Assembly: GCA_019635795.1 (NCBI GenBank)
Contig: JAHBYV010000001.1
Location: 62,001-126,000, forward strand
Length of the DNA stretch: 64,000 nt
Source: Rhizobiaceae bacterium
GTDB taxonomy: Bacteria; Pseudomonadota; Alphaproteobacteria; Rhizobiales; Rhizobiaceae
Reading direction: 5' to 3'
Shown here: in pieces, positions 9,740-19,198 of the stretch
How the letters are laid out: each line of letters opens with the position of its first letter
How positions within the stretch are numbered: the first letter of the stretch is position 1
Translations under genes and position numbers: made by a program
Notes under the pieces: generated by a model
Database searches by the model: none
What the model was told of the DNA's origin: nothing
The model's input: only the letters and a program-made list of their open reading frames with translations

Positions 9740-10330
9740 ATGGCATCTCGTGCATTCAGTCTTCCCAATATGTTGACCTATGGCCGCATTCTTGCTGTGC
9801 CGCTGGTCGTGTTGTGCTTCTTTCTGGAGGGGCGCCTTCAATCGAGCGACTTTGCGCGGTGGTCTGCGCTCGCAATCTTTGCGATTGCCAGCATCACTGA
9901 TTATTTCGATGGCTATTTCGCCCGCGCGTGGAAGCAAACTTCGAACATTGGCAGGATGCTTGATCCGATCGCGGACAAACTCCTCGTTGCCACCTGTCTT
10001 CTGCTGCTGGCCGCAGACACGGATCGCACAATAGCGGGCTGGTCATTGTGGGCGGCCATCATCATTCTGTGTCGCGAAATTCTTGTTTCCGGCCTGAGGG
10101 AATATCTGGCTGACCTGAAAGTAAGCGTGCCGGTCACGCGGCTTGCAAAGTGGAAAACCACTATTCAAATGGTGGCTATCGCCGTTTTGCTCGCGGGCCC
10201 GGCGCTCGACAAGATCATTCCATATTCAACGCAGGCAGGCATCGTGCTGCTGTGGGTCGCCGCCGTAATTACACTCTACACCGGCTATGACTATTTCCGC
10301 GCTGGGCTGAAGCACATCATAGACGAATGA
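9740..10330 (+). CDS. pgsA: CDP-diacylglycerol-glycerol-3-phosphate 3-phosphatidyltransferase
   Basis: Inner-membrane enzyme that makes phosphatidylglycerophosphate, the precursor of phosphatidylglycerol and cardiolipin. The 196-residue product has several membrane helices and the complete CDP-alcohol phosphatidyltransferase signature (D-x2-DG-x2-AR-x8-G-x3-D-x3-D) in the segment from DYFDGYFAR to LDPIADK. The N-terminal NMLTYGRILAVPLV is typical of PgsA. It overlaps moaD by four bases. A second member of the same superfamily lies at 19199; this one is the better PgsA candidate. Confidence 0.93.
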   Translation: MASRAFSLPNMLTYGRILAVPLVVLCFFLEGRLQSSDFARWSALAIFAIASITDYFDGYFARAWKQTSNIGRMLDPIADKLLVATCLLLLAADTDRTIAGWSLWAAIIILCREILVSGLREYLADLKVSVPVTRLAKWKTTIQMVAIAVLLAGPALDKIIPYSTQAGIVLLWVAAVITLYTGYDYFRAGLKHIIDE

Positions 10331-10581
10331 CAAAGCTCCTATATTTCGCCTGGGTTCGTGAACGTATCGGCAAGCGGGAAGAGGAAATCGACCTGCCTGC
10401 CGAGGTCGTAACAGTCTCCGATCTGCTGGAATGGCTGCGGGACAAGGGCGACGGCTATGCCGAGGCTTTGCAGCAGCCGCAGGTGATCCGCGTGGCAATA
10501 AACGAAGAGCATGTGGACCATCGCGAGGCGATTGCGGGCGCACGAGAAATAGCGCTTTTTCCGCCAATGACAGGCGGATGA
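10327..10581 (+). CDS. moaD: Molybdopterin synthase small (sulfur carrier) subunit
   Basis: Ubiquitin-fold sulfur carrier that, as a C-terminal thiocarboxylate, gives sulfur to precursor Z in molybdenum-cofactor synthesis. The 84-residue product starts MTKLLYFAWVRERIGK and ends in the essential Gly-Gly (FPPMTGG). It overlaps pgsA by four bases and is one base from moaE, so the synthase subunits are translated together. The molybdopterin oxidoreductase at 15114 is one likely user of the cofactor. Confidence 0.95.
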   Translation: MTKLLYFAWVRERIGKREEEIDLPAEVVTVSDLLEWLRDKGDGYAEALQQPQVIRVAINEEHVDHREAIAGAREIALFPPMTGG

Positions 10582-10582
10582 G

Positions 10583-11059
10583 ATGGCAATCGCCCCAACT
10601 GTTCGGGTCCAGCAGCAGGATTTCGATCTTGCCGCAGAAGTTGCGGCGCTGACCAGCGGCAGGACCGATGTTGGTGCCGTGGTCACATTCTCCGGTCTAT
10701 GTCGCGACGAGGGCGGGGCGCTTGCCGCGCTGGAGCTTGAACATTATCCGGGCATGGCGGAAGCGGAAATTAAGCGCATCGTCAGCGAGGCAATAACTCG
10801 CTGGCCAGTGACGGGCCTCACAATTATTCACCGCTACGGCCAAATCCACCCGGGTGAAAACATTGTGCTGGTGGTCGCTGCCTCGCCGCACCGGCAGGCC
10901 GCGTTCGAGGCCGCATCATTCCTGATGGATTACCTGAAATCCCGCGCGCCGTTCTGGAAAAAGGAACACCACGTTGACGGGTCAGCGGGCGGCTGGGTCG
11001 AGGCAAAAGAGGCAGACGCAACCGCGCTGAAGCGATGGGATGAAAAAGGCCAGCGCTGA
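10583..11059 (+). CDS. moaE: Molybdopterin synthase catalytic subunit
   Basis: Large subunit of molybdopterin synthase; with MoaD it converts precursor Z to molybdopterin. The 158-residue product shows the conserved core: FSGLCRDEGG near residue 36, LELEHYPGMAEAEIKRI, IIHRYGQIHPGENIVLVVAASPHRQAAFEA, and the active-site lysine region FWKKEHHVDGSAGGWVEA. It starts one base after moaD ends. A hairpin overlapping its stop codon probably ends the transcript. Confidence 0.96.
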   Translation: MAIAPTVRVQQQDFDLAAEVAALTSGRTDVGAVVTFSGLCRDEGGALAALELEHYPGMAEAEIKRIVSEAITRWPVTGLTIIHRYGQIHPGENIVLVVAASPHRQAAFEAASFLMDYLKSRAPFWKKEHHVDGSAGGWVEAKEADATALKRWDEKGQR

Positions 11060-11067
11060 AGCTGGCC
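11048..11067 (+). terminator. Hairpin overlapping the moaE stop codon
   Basis: Perfect stem GGCCAGC/GCTGGCC with the loop GCTGAA, so the moaE TGA sits in the loop. A short T-containing tract follows (TTCAATTATT). A rho-independent terminator for the pgsA-moaDE transcript is likely, though the T-run is weak. Confidence 0.7.
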
Positions 11068-11080
11068 TTCAATTATTGTC

Positions 11081-11187
11081 GCGATGGTGTCCGGCTTCGT
11101 CACCCTTGGGCCTGTCCCAAGGGTCTGCTGCCATTAATCCAGTCGAGAAGCTTTAGAACCCTGGCACAAGGCAAAGGATGACGTCAG
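11081..11187. repeat. RIME-like double-palindrome repeat, copy 1
   Basis: About 107 bp with two hairpins: an outer one around CCCTTGGGCCTGTCCCAAGGG and a second around CCCTGGCACAAGGCAAAGG, ending GGATGACG. The next copy starts 109 bp later. The layout (about 108 bp, two large palindromes, intergenic) matches what is known of the Rhizobium intergenic mosaic element RIME1; I have not compared sequences. Confidence 0.75.
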
Positions 11188-11189
11188 AC

Positions 11190-11293
11190 GCGATGGTGTC
11201 CGGCTTCGTCGCCCCTGGGCCTGTCCCAAGGGTCTGCTGCCGTTAAACCAGTCGAGAGGTTTCAGATCCTTGGCACAAGGCCAAGGATGACGT
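11190..11293. repeat. RIME-like double-palindrome repeat, copy 2
   Basis: Direct imperfect repeat of the preceding unit (same GCGATGGTGTCCGGCTTCGT start). Its second palindrome is better preserved (ATCCTTGGCACAAGG, CCAAGGATGACG). The pair fills the gap between convergent moaE and ndk and is the same family as the array at 46593. Confidence 0.75.
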
Positions 11294-11320
11294 GGGGCGG
11301 CCTAAGCCGCCATCCATTCC

Positions 11321-11743
11321 TCAGCCGACGATCTCGGTGTCGGAGAACCAGTACCTGATTTCCTGCGCTGCGGTTTCGGGAGCATCCGAACCGTGGACAG
11401 AATTTTCGCCGATCGACAGGGCGTGAACCTTGCGGATGGTGCCTTCTTCTGCGTTGGCCGGGTTCGTAGCACCCATAACCTCACGGTTTTTGGCAATGGC
11501 GTTTTCGCCTTCCAGAACCTGCACGACTGTTGGCCCGGAGGACATGAATTCGCACAGTTCGTCGAAGAACGGACGCTCTTTGTGCACAGCGTAGAAGCCT
11601 TCGGCCTCACGGCGGCTCATCCACACGCGGCGGGAAGCCACGACGCGCAAACCGGCATCTTCAAGCATCTTGGTGATCGCGCCGGTAAGGTTACGCCTGG
11701 TTGCGTCCGGCTTGATCATGGAAAATGTGCGTTCAATCGCCAT
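11321..11743 (-). CDS. ndk: Nucleoside diphosphate kinase
   Basis: Balances nucleoside triphosphate pools by phosphate transfer through a phosphohistidine. The 140-residue product starts [18 protein letters not shown] and carries the active-site block [10 protein letters not shown] with the phosphorylated His. Length is exactly that of the family. The ATG at 11743 is preferred over a start 69 bases upstream because AAAGGA precedes it and the family begins here. It lies 72 bp downstream of a GST gene on the same strand. Confidence 0.97.
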   Translation of the reverse strand: MAIERTFSMIKPDATRRNLTGAITKMLEDAGLRVVASRRVWMSRREAEGFYAVHKERPFFDELCEFMSSGPTVVQVLEGENAIAKNREVMGATNPANAEEGTIRKVHALSIGENSVHGSDAPETAAQEIRYWFSDTEIVG

Positions 11744-11815
11744 GATTGGTCCTTTGATTGATAATTCACTGAAATGTGGCGGCTCTATACAAGGACCATC
11801 CGCCCTTGCCAAGTG

Positions 11816-12508
11816 TCAGGCGGCGGCCGCATAGCTGCGCGCAAAGCCGTTGTGCAAATCGAGGCAGCGCTCCACCCATTCGGAAATCGGGTCGCCTTCA
11901 GCGATAAAGCGATAGGTCGATGAAATCCGGACCCATTGGAACGCGCCGAAAACAATATAGTCCGCATAAAGCGGCGTTTGCCCGCCGATGAATGGCTGGT
12001 ACTTCAGCATATCCCGGAGTGGCTCCAGACGCTTGCGGAAGGTCTCCAAATGGCTGTCGCGTTCGCGATCAACCTGTTCCAGCGGCATCCCGTAGCGCTT
12101 TTCCCGGCTTTCCCGGAAGTAGATGCGGTTTGCTTCGTCTTGCATGTCGTACAGGTCCATAAGCGCCGCAGAGCCCATGAAGGAGTGTAGCTGCGTTTGT
12201 GACCAGCGCTCAATGAACCGCGACATTGCCTCGCCGCCCTTGCCGCGGAACAGCGATGGCCGGTCGGGATATGCTTCTTCAAGATACAATGCGATTGAGA
12301 ACGAGTCGGAAATTACCTTTTCACCGTCACGCAATATGGGAAGGGTTCTGAATGATCCGTCTTCTACGTTCTTAATGTCGAGAAATCTGGTTGGCGCCGC
12401 TTTCCAGTCCAGCCCCTTGTGAGCCAGCGCCATCGCAATTTTCCAGACGTGAGGGCTAAATGGCCGCTTTTCATCTGCACCAACCAACTCGTATAGAACA
12501 ATTGCCAT
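11816..12508 (-). CDS. Glutathione S-transferase, beta-etherase-like
   Basis: A 230-residue GST-fold protein. The N-terminus (LYELVGADEKRPFSPHVWKIAMAL) resembles the LigE/etherase-like group rather than classical GSTs. A cis-proline TLPILRDGEKVISDSFSIALYLEEAYP region follows, then a helical domain with FIGGQTPLYADYIVFGAFQW. LigE-type enzymes cleave aryl-ether bonds of lignin fragments, but most members in rhizobia have no known substrate, so only the fold is claimed. It is divergent from the DinB gene, with a 56-bp shared promoter gap. Confidence 0.85.
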   Translation of the reverse strand: MAIVLYELVGADEKRPFSPHVWKIAMALAHKGLDWKAAPTRFLDIKNVEDGSFRTLPILRDGEKVISDSFSIALYLEEAYPDRPSLFRGKGGEAMSRFIERWSQTQLHSFMGSAALMDLYDMQDEANRIYFRESREKRYGMPLEQVDRERDSHLETFRKRLEPLRDMLKYQPFIGGQTPLYADYIVFGAFQWVRISSTYRFIAEGDPISEWVERCLDLHNGFARSYAAAA

Positions 12509-12564
12509 ATGTGTGGTTCTCCAATCCGCGCGGGTGGTCGATACCGCGTTCCAAAGGCGAATTC

Positions 12565-13077
12565 ATGAAACAGCATTTCAGAATGTTTGCAGCTTATAAT
12601 CAATGGGCGAATGCACGCATTTACGAGGCGGCGGCAGACCTTTCGGAGGAAGAGTTCGAGCGGGATGTCGGCGCATTCTTCAAATCGATGATGGGCACGC
12701 TCAACCATCTGGTTGCGGCAGATCGTATATGGATGAAGAGATTTACCGGCGGCGGCGAAGCGCCCAACGAGCTTGATCACATCACTGCGCGCAATTTCGA
12801 GAAGCTTCGCAGCATTCGTGAAATGGAAGACCGCCGCATTGTGGAATGGATCGATTCGCAAAGCGAAAAGGCGCTGACGGGGCGTTTCACCTATATGACC
12901 GTGACCGATCTGCGCACCATCTCGCAGAGACTGGCTCCGGCGCTTGATCACTTCTTCAACCATCAAACACACCATCGCGGGCAGGCGCACACGATACTCA
13001 CGATCCTGGGCAGGCCATCCATACCTCTGGACCTGATTTACTTTCAGCGTACCGAAGAAGGCAGAGAATTCGCGTAA
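12565..13077 (+). CDS. DinB-family metal-binding four-helix protein
   Basis: A 170-residue DinB/YfiT-type protein: a four-helix bundle that usually binds a divalent metal through three histidines. Visible candidates are the His in MGTLNHLVAADRIW and those in HFFNHQTHHRGQAH; the last block is the most typical DinB signature. Members include thiol-dependent transferases and many DNA-damage-induced proteins of unknown activity. Start at 12565 (MKQHFRMFAAYNQWANARIY) is chosen because the family begins here; further upstream the frame runs into the divergent GST gene. Confidence 0.88.
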   Translation: MKQHFRMFAAYNQWANARIYEAAADLSEEEFERDVGAFFKSMMGTLNHLVAADRIWMKRFTGGGEAPNELDHITARNFEKLRSIREMEDRRIVEWIDSQSEKALTGRFTYMTVTDLRTISQRLAPALDHFFNHQTHHRGQAHTILTILGRPSIPLDLIYFQRTEEGREFA

Positions 13078-13116
13078 CGCCTTGCGGCAACACGCACGAA
13101 AGGGCAAAAGCGCGCC

Positions 13117-14994
13117 ATGCTCATTATAGACGATCTTTCCCTGCGCGTGGCGGGGCGGCTGCTTATCGATCACGCCTCGCTAACCCTGCCAACCGGCACC
13201 AAAGCCGGTCTTGTCGGACGCAACGGTACCGGCAAGACGACGCTTTTCCGCGCTATTACCGGAGACCTTTCAGCCGAGACTGGTTCCATAAGCCTGCCGA
13301 AACTTACCCGCATCGGGCAGGTGGCGCAGGAAGCGCCGGGAACGGAAGAGCCGCTTATCGAGATCGTGCTCAAGGCCGATAAGGAACGGGCCGCGCTGCT
13401 GGAAGAGGAGAAAACGGCCTCCGACCCGCATCGCATCGCGGAAATCCATATGCGGCTGGCCGATATTGACGCTCATTCGGCGGAATCTCGCGCAGCAACG
13501 ATCTTGTCCGGCCTTGGCTTCGATGAAGCTGCCCAGCATCGACCGGCATCGTCTTTTTCGGGCGGCTGGCGTATGCGCGTGGCGCTGGCGGCGGTGTTGT
13601 TCTCGCAACCCGATCTGCTGCTGCTGGACGAGCCAACAAACTATCTCGACCTTGAAGGAACGCTGTGGCTCGAGAACTATGTGAGCCGCTATCCGCACAC
13701 AGTTCTGCTTATCAGCCACGACCGCGACCTGCTCAATCGCGCCGTCGATTCAATCGTGCATCTCGACCAGAAAAAGCTCACCTTCTGGCGCGGCGGCTAC
13801 GACCAGTTCGAGCGCCAGCGGGCCGAAAAAATGGTGCTGCAAGAAAAAAGCCGCGTGAAGCAGGAAGCGCGGCGCCAGCATCTGCAATCCTTCGTGGACC
13901 GTTTCCGCGCCAAGGCATCCAAGGCGCGGCAGGCGCAATCGCGCATAAAGGCCCTTGAGAAGATGGAAACCATCGCCGCGGTCATGGACGACAATGTTGC
14001 GCCGTTCAGCTTTCCGGAGCCGGTCAAAACGGTGGCGTCTCCGATTATCGCGATGGACAAGGTTTCGGTGGGCTATACGCCCGGTCAGCCTGTCTTGAAG
14101 AACCTTTCGCTTCGAATTGATGCAGATGACCGTATCGCGCTGCTGGGTGCAAACGGCAATGGCAAATCGACTTTCGCCAAGCTGCTCGCTGGTAGGCTCA
14201 AGGCTGACGCGGGCACAATGACGATTGCGCCGGGGCTGAAAGTCTCGATCTTCGCGCAACACCAGCTTGATGATCTGCGTCCCGAAGAAAACGCCTATGA
14301 GCATGTGCGGCGCATGATGCCGGATGCACCGGAGCCAAAGGTTCGCGCGCGGGTGGCCCAATTCGGCCTTGCAACGGAGAAAATGAACACGCCGGCGAAA
14401 GACCTGTCAGGCGGCGAAAAGGCACGGCTTCTCATGGGGTTGGCGGCGTTTGATGGCCCGAACCTGTTCATCCTCGACGAGCCGACCAACCACCTCGACA
14501 TTGATAGCCGCGAAGCGTTGGCTCTGGCGCTGAATGATTTTCCGGGCGCTGTCCTGCTGATTTCGCACGACCGGCATTTGATCGAAGCAACGGTGGATCG
14601 GCTCTGGCTGGTGAAAGACGGTACGGTTCAAAGCTATGAAGGCGATATGTCCGACTATCGCACGGATGTGACCGGCGTCGATGCCGGTCGCAAGGAGCGG
14701 CGCGAGGCCGACAAGGCCAACAAGGCCGAACGCCGCCGCGAGGCTGCCGCCCGGCGTCAGGCAATGGAGCCGCTTGCCAAGGAAATTCGCGCGACGGAGG
14801 GGCTGATGGATCGGCTGCGCAAGCGCATCGATGCCATTGAGGACGAGCTCGCCAATCCAGCGCTTTACGAGAAAGATCCGGTCGGCGCGACGCGTCTGGC
14901 AAAGGAGCGCTCGCAATTGACCGCCCAGCTTGAAACGAATGAAGAAAAATGGCTGGCGCTTTCAGCGGAATATGAAGAAGGAATAGCGGAATAG
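13117..14994 (+). CDS. ABC-F family ATPase (Uup/YheS-like)
   Basis: Soluble protein with two ABC ATPase domains and no membrane domain; ABC-F proteins act on the ribosome (translation factors or antibiotic resistance). Walker A motifs are GRNGTGKTT (about 34-42) and GANGNGKST (about 343-351). Signatures are FSGGWRMRVALA and LSGGEKARLLMG. Walker B motifs are LLLLDEPTNYLDL and LFILDEPTNHLDI. The linker between the domains is rich in Arg, Gln and Lys, and the C-terminal 100 residues form a charged coiled coil (RKERREADKANKAERRREA). At 625 residues it resembles YheS/Uup more than the shorter EttA. Confidence 0.93.
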   Translation: MLIIDDLSLRVAGRLLIDHASLTLPTGTKAGLVGRNGTGKTTLFRAITGDLSAETGSISLPKLTRIGQVAQEAPGTEEPLIEIVLKADKERAALLEEEKTASDPHRIAEIHMRLADIDAHSAESRAATILSGLGFDEAAQHRPASSFSGGWRMRVALAAVLFSQPDLLLLDEPTNYLDLEGTLWLENYVSRYPHTVLLISHDRDLLNRAVDSIVHLDQKKLTFWRGGYDQFERQRAEKMVLQEKSRVKQEARRQHLQSFVDRFRAKASKARQAQSRIKALEKMETIAAVMDDNVAPFSFPEPVKTVASPIIAMDKVSVGYTPGQPVLKNLSLRIDADDRIALLGANGNGKSTFAKLLAGRLKADAGTMTIAPGLKVSIFAQHQLDDLRPEENAYEHVRRMMPDAPEPKVRARVAQFGLATEKMNTPAKDLSGGEKARLLMGLAAFDGPNLFILDEPTNHLDIDSREALALALNDFPGAVLLISHDRHLIEATVDRLWLVKDGTVQSYEGDMSDYRTDVTGVDAGRKERREADKANKAERRREAAARRQAMEPLAKEIRATEGLMDRLRKRIDAIEDELANPALYEKDPVGATRLAKERSQLTAQLETNEEKWLALSAEYEEGIAE

Positions 14995-15113
14995 GGTGGT
15001 ATTCCGCATTGAGGACGCCGACTCACCAGAAACGTTCGCCGTTAAACCTGGCTTCAAACGCATCCAATCTTCTGGCTCTATGCGTCGTGCCGCGCGAAGT
15101 GTAAAAGGCGCGC

Positions 15114-17237
15114 ATGAACCAGCACGCCAATATCCAGCAAGCCAAGGCGAAAATCGGGCATTCGGCGTGCCCGCATGACTGCCCATCCACTTGCGCGCTG
15201 GACGTGGAATTGCTTGGCCCTGACCGTATCGGGCGGATTCATGGCGCAAAGGAAAACAGCTACACGGCAGGCGTGATCTGCGCCAAGGTCGCGCGTTACG
15301 CGGAACGCATTCACCACCCGGACAGGCTTTTGAAGCCGCTCGTTCGAGCAGGCGCAAAAGGGGCGAAACAGTGGAAGGAAGTAAGCTGGGAAGCCGCGCT
15401 CGACCTCGTTGCGGAAAAATTCATCAGGGCAGAGGAGAGACTCGGCAGCGAGACGGTCTGGCCCTATTATTATGCCGGAACGATGGGCCTTGTGCAGCGC
15501 GACGGCATAGAGCGGCTGCGCCACGCGAAGAAATATTCGGGCTTTTTCGGTACCATTTGCACAAATCTGGCCTGGACAGGTTGGGTTGCCGGCACCGGCT
15601 CGCTGCGCGGTGCTGATCCCCGCGAGATGGCAAAATCCGATTGCGTTGTGATCTGGGGCACGAACGCAGTGGTTACGCAGGTCAACGTCATGACCCACGC
15701 CATTCGGGCGCGCAAGGAGCGTGGCGCGAAGATCGTGGTTATCGACATTTACGATAACGCCACCATGAAACAGGCCGATATGGGTCTGATCCTGAAACCC
15801 GGCACGGATGGCGCGCTGGCATGTGCGGTGATGCACGTTCTGTTTCGCGACGGGCTGGCGGATCGTGACTACATGGCGCGCTATGCTGATGAACCGGCAG
15901 GGCTGGAGGCGCATCTGCGAACGCGCACGCCTGAATGGGCGGCAGCTATCACCGGCCTTTCAATTGAGGAAATCGAGGCATTCGCGCACCTCGTCGGAAC
16001 CACCAAGCGGACATTTTTCCGGCTTGGCTACGGCTTTTCGCGCCAGCGCAACGGCTCGGTCAACATGCACGCTGCGCTTTCCATTCCTGCGGTGACCGGC
16101 GCGTGGCAATATGAGGGCGGAGGTGCCTTTCACTCCAATTCAGGCGTTCTGAAACTCAATACCGACCTTCTTGAAGGAACGCGGCTGCGTGATCCCGCAA
16201 TTCGATATCTCGACCAATCGCGCATTGGTCCGGTGCTGACTGGCGATTCGGCTGCCTTGTATGGTGGTCCACCGGTCACAGCCATGCTGATCCAGAACAC
16301 CAATCCGGCGAATGTCGCGCCCGAACAGCGGCTTGTGAAGCAAGGGTTCTTGCGTGACGACCTGTTCACCTGCGTCCACGAGCAATTCATGACAGACACA
16401 GCAGAACTTGCCGATGTCGTTCTGCCTGCCACCATGTTTCTGGAGCATGACGATATTTACAAGGGCGGTGGCAACCAGCACATCACGCTTGGTGCCAAGC
16501 TGATCGACCCGCCGGAAGGGCCGCGCGGCAACCACTATGTAATTGAGGAATTGGGTAAGCGGCTTGGCGTTTCGCACATGCCGGGCTTCGGCTTGACTGA
16601 GCGCGAACATATTGAAATTATGTTGGAAAAGAAGGGCTTAGGCACCTTCGAGAGCTTCTGCGAAGAGCGCTGGGCCGACTTGCAGCCGGATTTTGAAACG
16701 GCGCACTTTCTCGGCGGATTCGGACACAAGGACGGCAAGTTTCGCTTCAGGCCAGATTGGCCGGGACAGCCCGGTCCCAACCGGCCGCCAAAGAGCATTG
16801 GCCTATATGGCCCGGTCAATGAACTGCCGGCGTTTCCTGACCACGTTGATCTGATTGAAGTCGCCGACCCGGATCACCCGTTCCGTCTGGCAACCTCGCC
16901 AGCCCGCTCATTCCTGAACTCAAGCTTTTCCGAAACGCCGAGCTCCCGAAAAAGGGAAGGGCGACCTGAATTGCTGGTGCATCCTGAAGATGCGGCTGCG
17001 CTCGGCTTTGGCGATGGCGCGCGGGTGGAAATTGGCAATCACCGAGGCGAGGTTGTGTTGCACGCCAGGCTGTTCGATGGCGTGAAACGCGGCGTGGTGA
17101 TTGCGGAAGGTATTTGGCCCAACAGTGCACATGAGCGCGGCGAGGGCATTAATGTCCTGACAGGTGCGGATGCGCCCGCGCCTTATGGCGGCGCAGCCTT
17201 CCATGACAATAAGGTGTGGTTGAAGCCTGCGCCGTGA
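15114..17237 (+). CDS. Molybdopterin-dependent oxidoreductase with N-terminal 4Fe-4S
   Basis: A 707-residue member of the DMSO-reductase superfamily. The N-terminal iron-sulfur site has cysteines at 19, 23, 27 and 56 (CPHDCPSTC ... VIC), i.e. C-x3-C-x3-C-x28-C. The large molybdopterin-binding domain follows (GTICTNLAWTGWVAGTG, VVIWGTNAVVTQVN, NTNPANVAPEQRLVKQG, DVVLPATMFLEHDD), then the C-terminal dinucleotide-binding domain (LATSPARSFLNSSFSETPS, LVHPEDAAALGFGDGARVEI). There is no Tat signal, so it should be cytosolic. The substrate is not readable; no electron-transfer subunit gene is adjacent. Confidence 0.92.
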   Translation: MNQHANIQQAKAKIGHSACPHDCPSTCALDVELLGPDRIGRIHGAKENSYTAGVICAKVARYAERIHHPDRLLKPLVRAGAKGAKQWKEVSWEAALDLVAEKFIRAEERLGSETVWPYYYAGTMGLVQRDGIERLRHAKKYSGFFGTICTNLAWTGWVAGTGSLRGADPREMAKSDCVVIWGTNAVVTQVNVMTHAIRARKERGAKIVVIDIYDNATMKQADMGLILKPGTDGALACAVMHVLFRDGLADRDYMARYADEPAGLEAHLRTRTPEWAAAITGLSIEEIEAFAHLVGTTKRTFFRLGYGFSRQRNGSVNMHAALSIPAVTGAWQYEGGGAFHSNSGVLKLNTDLLEGTRLRDPAIRYLDQSRIGPVLTGDSAALYGGPPVTAMLIQNTNPANVAPEQRLVKQGFLRDDLFTCVHEQFMTDTAELADVVLPATMFLEHDDIYKGGGNQHITLGAKLIDPPEGPRGNHYVIEELGKRLGVSHMPGFGLTEREHIEIMLEKKGLGTFESFCEERWADLQPDFETAHFLGGFGHKDGKFRFRPDWPGQPGPNRPPKSIGLYGPVNELPAFPDHVDLIEVADPDHPFRLATSPARSFLNSSFSETPSSRKREGRPELLVHPEDAAALGFGDGARVEIGNHRGEVVLHARLFDGVKRGVVIAEGIWPNSAHERGEGINVLTGADAPAPYGGAAFHDNKVWLKPAP

Positions 17238-17242
17238 GCGCG

Positions 17243-17268
17243 GCGCATCCCCTCAAGGGGTTATGCGC
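17243..17268. terminator. Convergent hairpin between oxidoreductase and purN
   Basis: GCGCAT/ATGCGC outer stem and CCCC/GGGG inner stem around TCAA, with a two-base bulge. It lies across the purN stop codon, in the 15-bp gap between convergent genes. No strong T-run is present, so termination efficiency is uncertain. Confidence 0.5.
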
Positions 17269-17957
17269 GCGAGCTGCTCAAGATCAGGCAGGTCCGGTAA
17301 GGGCGATGGCGATTGAATTGCCGAATCGTCGCCAGCTTCTTCAAAGTCGCTGAAAACGGCGCGCCCCTGTTCCATGCGGGCCTTGCCTTCTGCGACAAGG
17401 CGCAGCGCCATCGGATATATTCTGTGTTCTTGCTTCAGTACGCGCGCAGAAAGCGCCGCTTCTGTATCGCTCGTCAGCACCGGCACTGCCGCTTGCGCAA
17501 TAACCGGACCTTCATCCATGTCAGCCGTCACGAAATGCACCGAGCAGCCATGCACCCGCATTCCAGCGTCGAGCGCCCTCTGGTGCGAATTCAGCCCCTT
17601 GAAAAGAGGCAGCAGAGAGGGGTGGATATTGATGATACGCCCCTGCCATTTGTTGACAAAGCCGGGCGTCAAGAGCCGCATATAACCAGCCAGCGCTATG
17701 AGATCGACGCCGAAACTTGCCAGATGGCCGTCAATTGCCGCGTCATGCGCTTCCTTGGAGGCGAAATCCCGGCGCGCAACCACAAGCGTGGGAATTCCAC
17801 GTGCGGATGCGAAATTCAAACCGGCCGCATCGGCCTGATCCGAAATTACGCAAGCAATCTCTGCAGGATAGTCCGGGTCAGCAGCCGCATTAACAAGCGC
17901 GCTCATATTGGAGCCGCGTCCTGAAATCAGCACTGCAACACGCTTTCGCAAGCTCAT
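17253..17957 (-). CDS. purN: Phosphoribosylglycinamide formyltransferase
   Basis: Third step of purine synthesis: formylates GAR using 10-formyl-tetrahydrofolate. The product is 234 residues with the nucleotide-binding start [15 protein letters not shown], the catalytic [10 protein letters not shown] (Asn and His) and [15 protein letters not shown] (Asp). The variant [12 protein letters not shown] replaces the more common G-x-x-TH block. The C-terminal 20 residues are acidic and variable. It overlaps purM by four bases (ATGA), the conserved purM-purN operon. Confidence 0.96.
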   Translation of the reverse strand: MSLRKRVAVLISGRGSNMSALVNAAADPDYPAEIACVISDQADAAGLNFASARGIPTLVVARRDFASKEAHDAAIDGHLASFGVDLIALAGYMRLLTPGFVNKWQGRIINIHPSLLPLFKGLNSHQRALDAGMRVHGCSVHFVTADMDEGPVIAQAAVPVLTSDTEAALSARVLKQEHRIYPMALRLVAEGKARMEQGRAVFSDFEEAGDDSAIQSPSPLPDLPDLEQLARITP

Positions 17958-19018
17958 AGCCCGATAGCTCCGCGATAAATCACGCCTGTGTCACGACGCG
18001 GCACGATCCTGCCTATTGGTGTCACCGACTCACCGGCTTCCTGAAGCACGGCGGCGACCTGCGCCGCTTGGCCGCTGGCCACCACAATGACCATGCCAAT
18101 TCCGCAATTGAAAGTGCGCATCATTTCTTCGGGTGCAACGTCACCGATCTTCGCAAGCCATGAAAAAACGGGCGGAACATCGATCGATTCGAGATCAAGC
18201 TCTGCGGAAAAATCCTTCGGCAAAACGCGCGGAATGTTATCCCGGAATCCGCCGCCGGTAATATGTGCCAGCGCCTTGATACCATGAGTGGAACGAATCG
18301 CTTTCAGGATCGAGCGAACATAGATGCGGGTCGGTTCCAGCAACGCTTCGCCAAGCGTTTTACCTTCAGCAAACGGCGCTTTTTCACCCCAGCCAAGTCC
18401 GCTGGCTTCAACAATGCGGCGCACCAGCGAAAAGCCGTTCGAATGAACGCCAGAGGACGCAAGGCCAAGAAGCACATCGCCTTCGGAAATGTCATCGGTC
18501 GGCAAAAGCTGTCCGCGCTCGGCAGCGCCAACGGCAAAACCGGCGAGGTCGTAGTCACCCTGGCGATACATTCCCGGCATTTCGGCAGTTTCGCCGCCAA
18601 TCAGCGCACAGCCTGCCTGACGGCAGCCATCAGCAATGCCCTTGACGATATCGACACCCTGTTCAGGATCGAGTTTGCCAGTGGCAAAATAATCAAGAAA
18701 AAACAAAGGCTCAGCGCCCTGCACAACCAGATCGTTCACGCACATGGCGACGAGATCGATGCCGATCGTGTCGTGCTTTCCCGCCTCAATTGCAATCTTC
18801 AGCTTGGTGCCCACACCGTCATTTGCCGCGACAAGTACGGGGTCTGTGAAGCCTGCCGCCTTAAGATCGAAGAGACCGCCAAAACCGCCAATTTCGCCAT
18901 CAGCACCGGGGCGCTGCGTGGCGCGCACGAGCGGCTTTATCTTTTCAACCATAAGATTCCCGGCATCGATATCGACGCCTGCGTCTGCATAGGTGAGCCC
19001 GTTTTTCTTGTCTTGCAT
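17954..19018 (-). CDS. purM: Phosphoribosylformylglycinamidine cyclo-ligase
   Basis: AIR synthetase, step five of purine synthesis, an ATP-dependent ring closure. The start is set at 19018 ([20 protein letters not shown]), the family N-terminus; the frame stays open upstream but that part is not conserved-looking. Core motifs: [65 protein letters not shown] and the C-terminal [16 protein letters not shown]. At 354 residues it is standard length. It lies first in the purM-purN operon, divergent from the phosphatidyltransferase gene at 19199 across 180 bp. Confidence 0.97.
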   Translation of the reverse strand: MQDKKNGLTYADAGVDIDAGNLMVEKIKPLVRATQRPGADGEIGGFGGLFDLKAAGFTDPVLVAANDGVGTKLKIAIEAGKHDTIGIDLVAMCVNDLVVQGAEPLFFLDYFATGKLDPEQGVDIVKGIADGCRQAGCALIGGETAEMPGMYRQGDYDLAGFAVGAAERGQLLPTDDISEGDVLLGLASSGVHSNGFSLVRRIVEASGLGWGEKAPFAEGKTLGEALLEPTRIYVRSILKAIRSTHGIKALAHITGGGFRDNIPRVLPKDFSAELDLESIDVPPVFSWLAKIGDVAPEEMMRTFNCGIGMVIVVASGQAAQVAAVLQEAGESVTPIGRIVPRRDTGVIYRGAIGL

Positions 19019-19198
19019 CTTACGCGGTCGCCTGCTTGCCTGTTTATTCCTCGCGCTCTTTGCACGATCCGGCGTGATCTTCAACAAAACACATGCCTTG
19101 AAGTTCTGGATAAGCAAGAACTAATGTATTCTTCGCTTGCACCGGCGCGCGCCTTCGCCCATTTAACACATAAACTACTATCTGCGGGAAATGCCTGA

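Noticed and set aside
15000-15113. Possible terminator or small gene between the ABC-F gene and the molybdoenzyme gene
   Set aside because: No stem of useful length and no start with a ribosome site other than that of the molybdoenzyme.
18263-19198. Plus-strand 311-codon frame antisense to purM
   Set aside because: Shadow of purM and its upstream region; the true operon start on this strand is the TTG at 19199.
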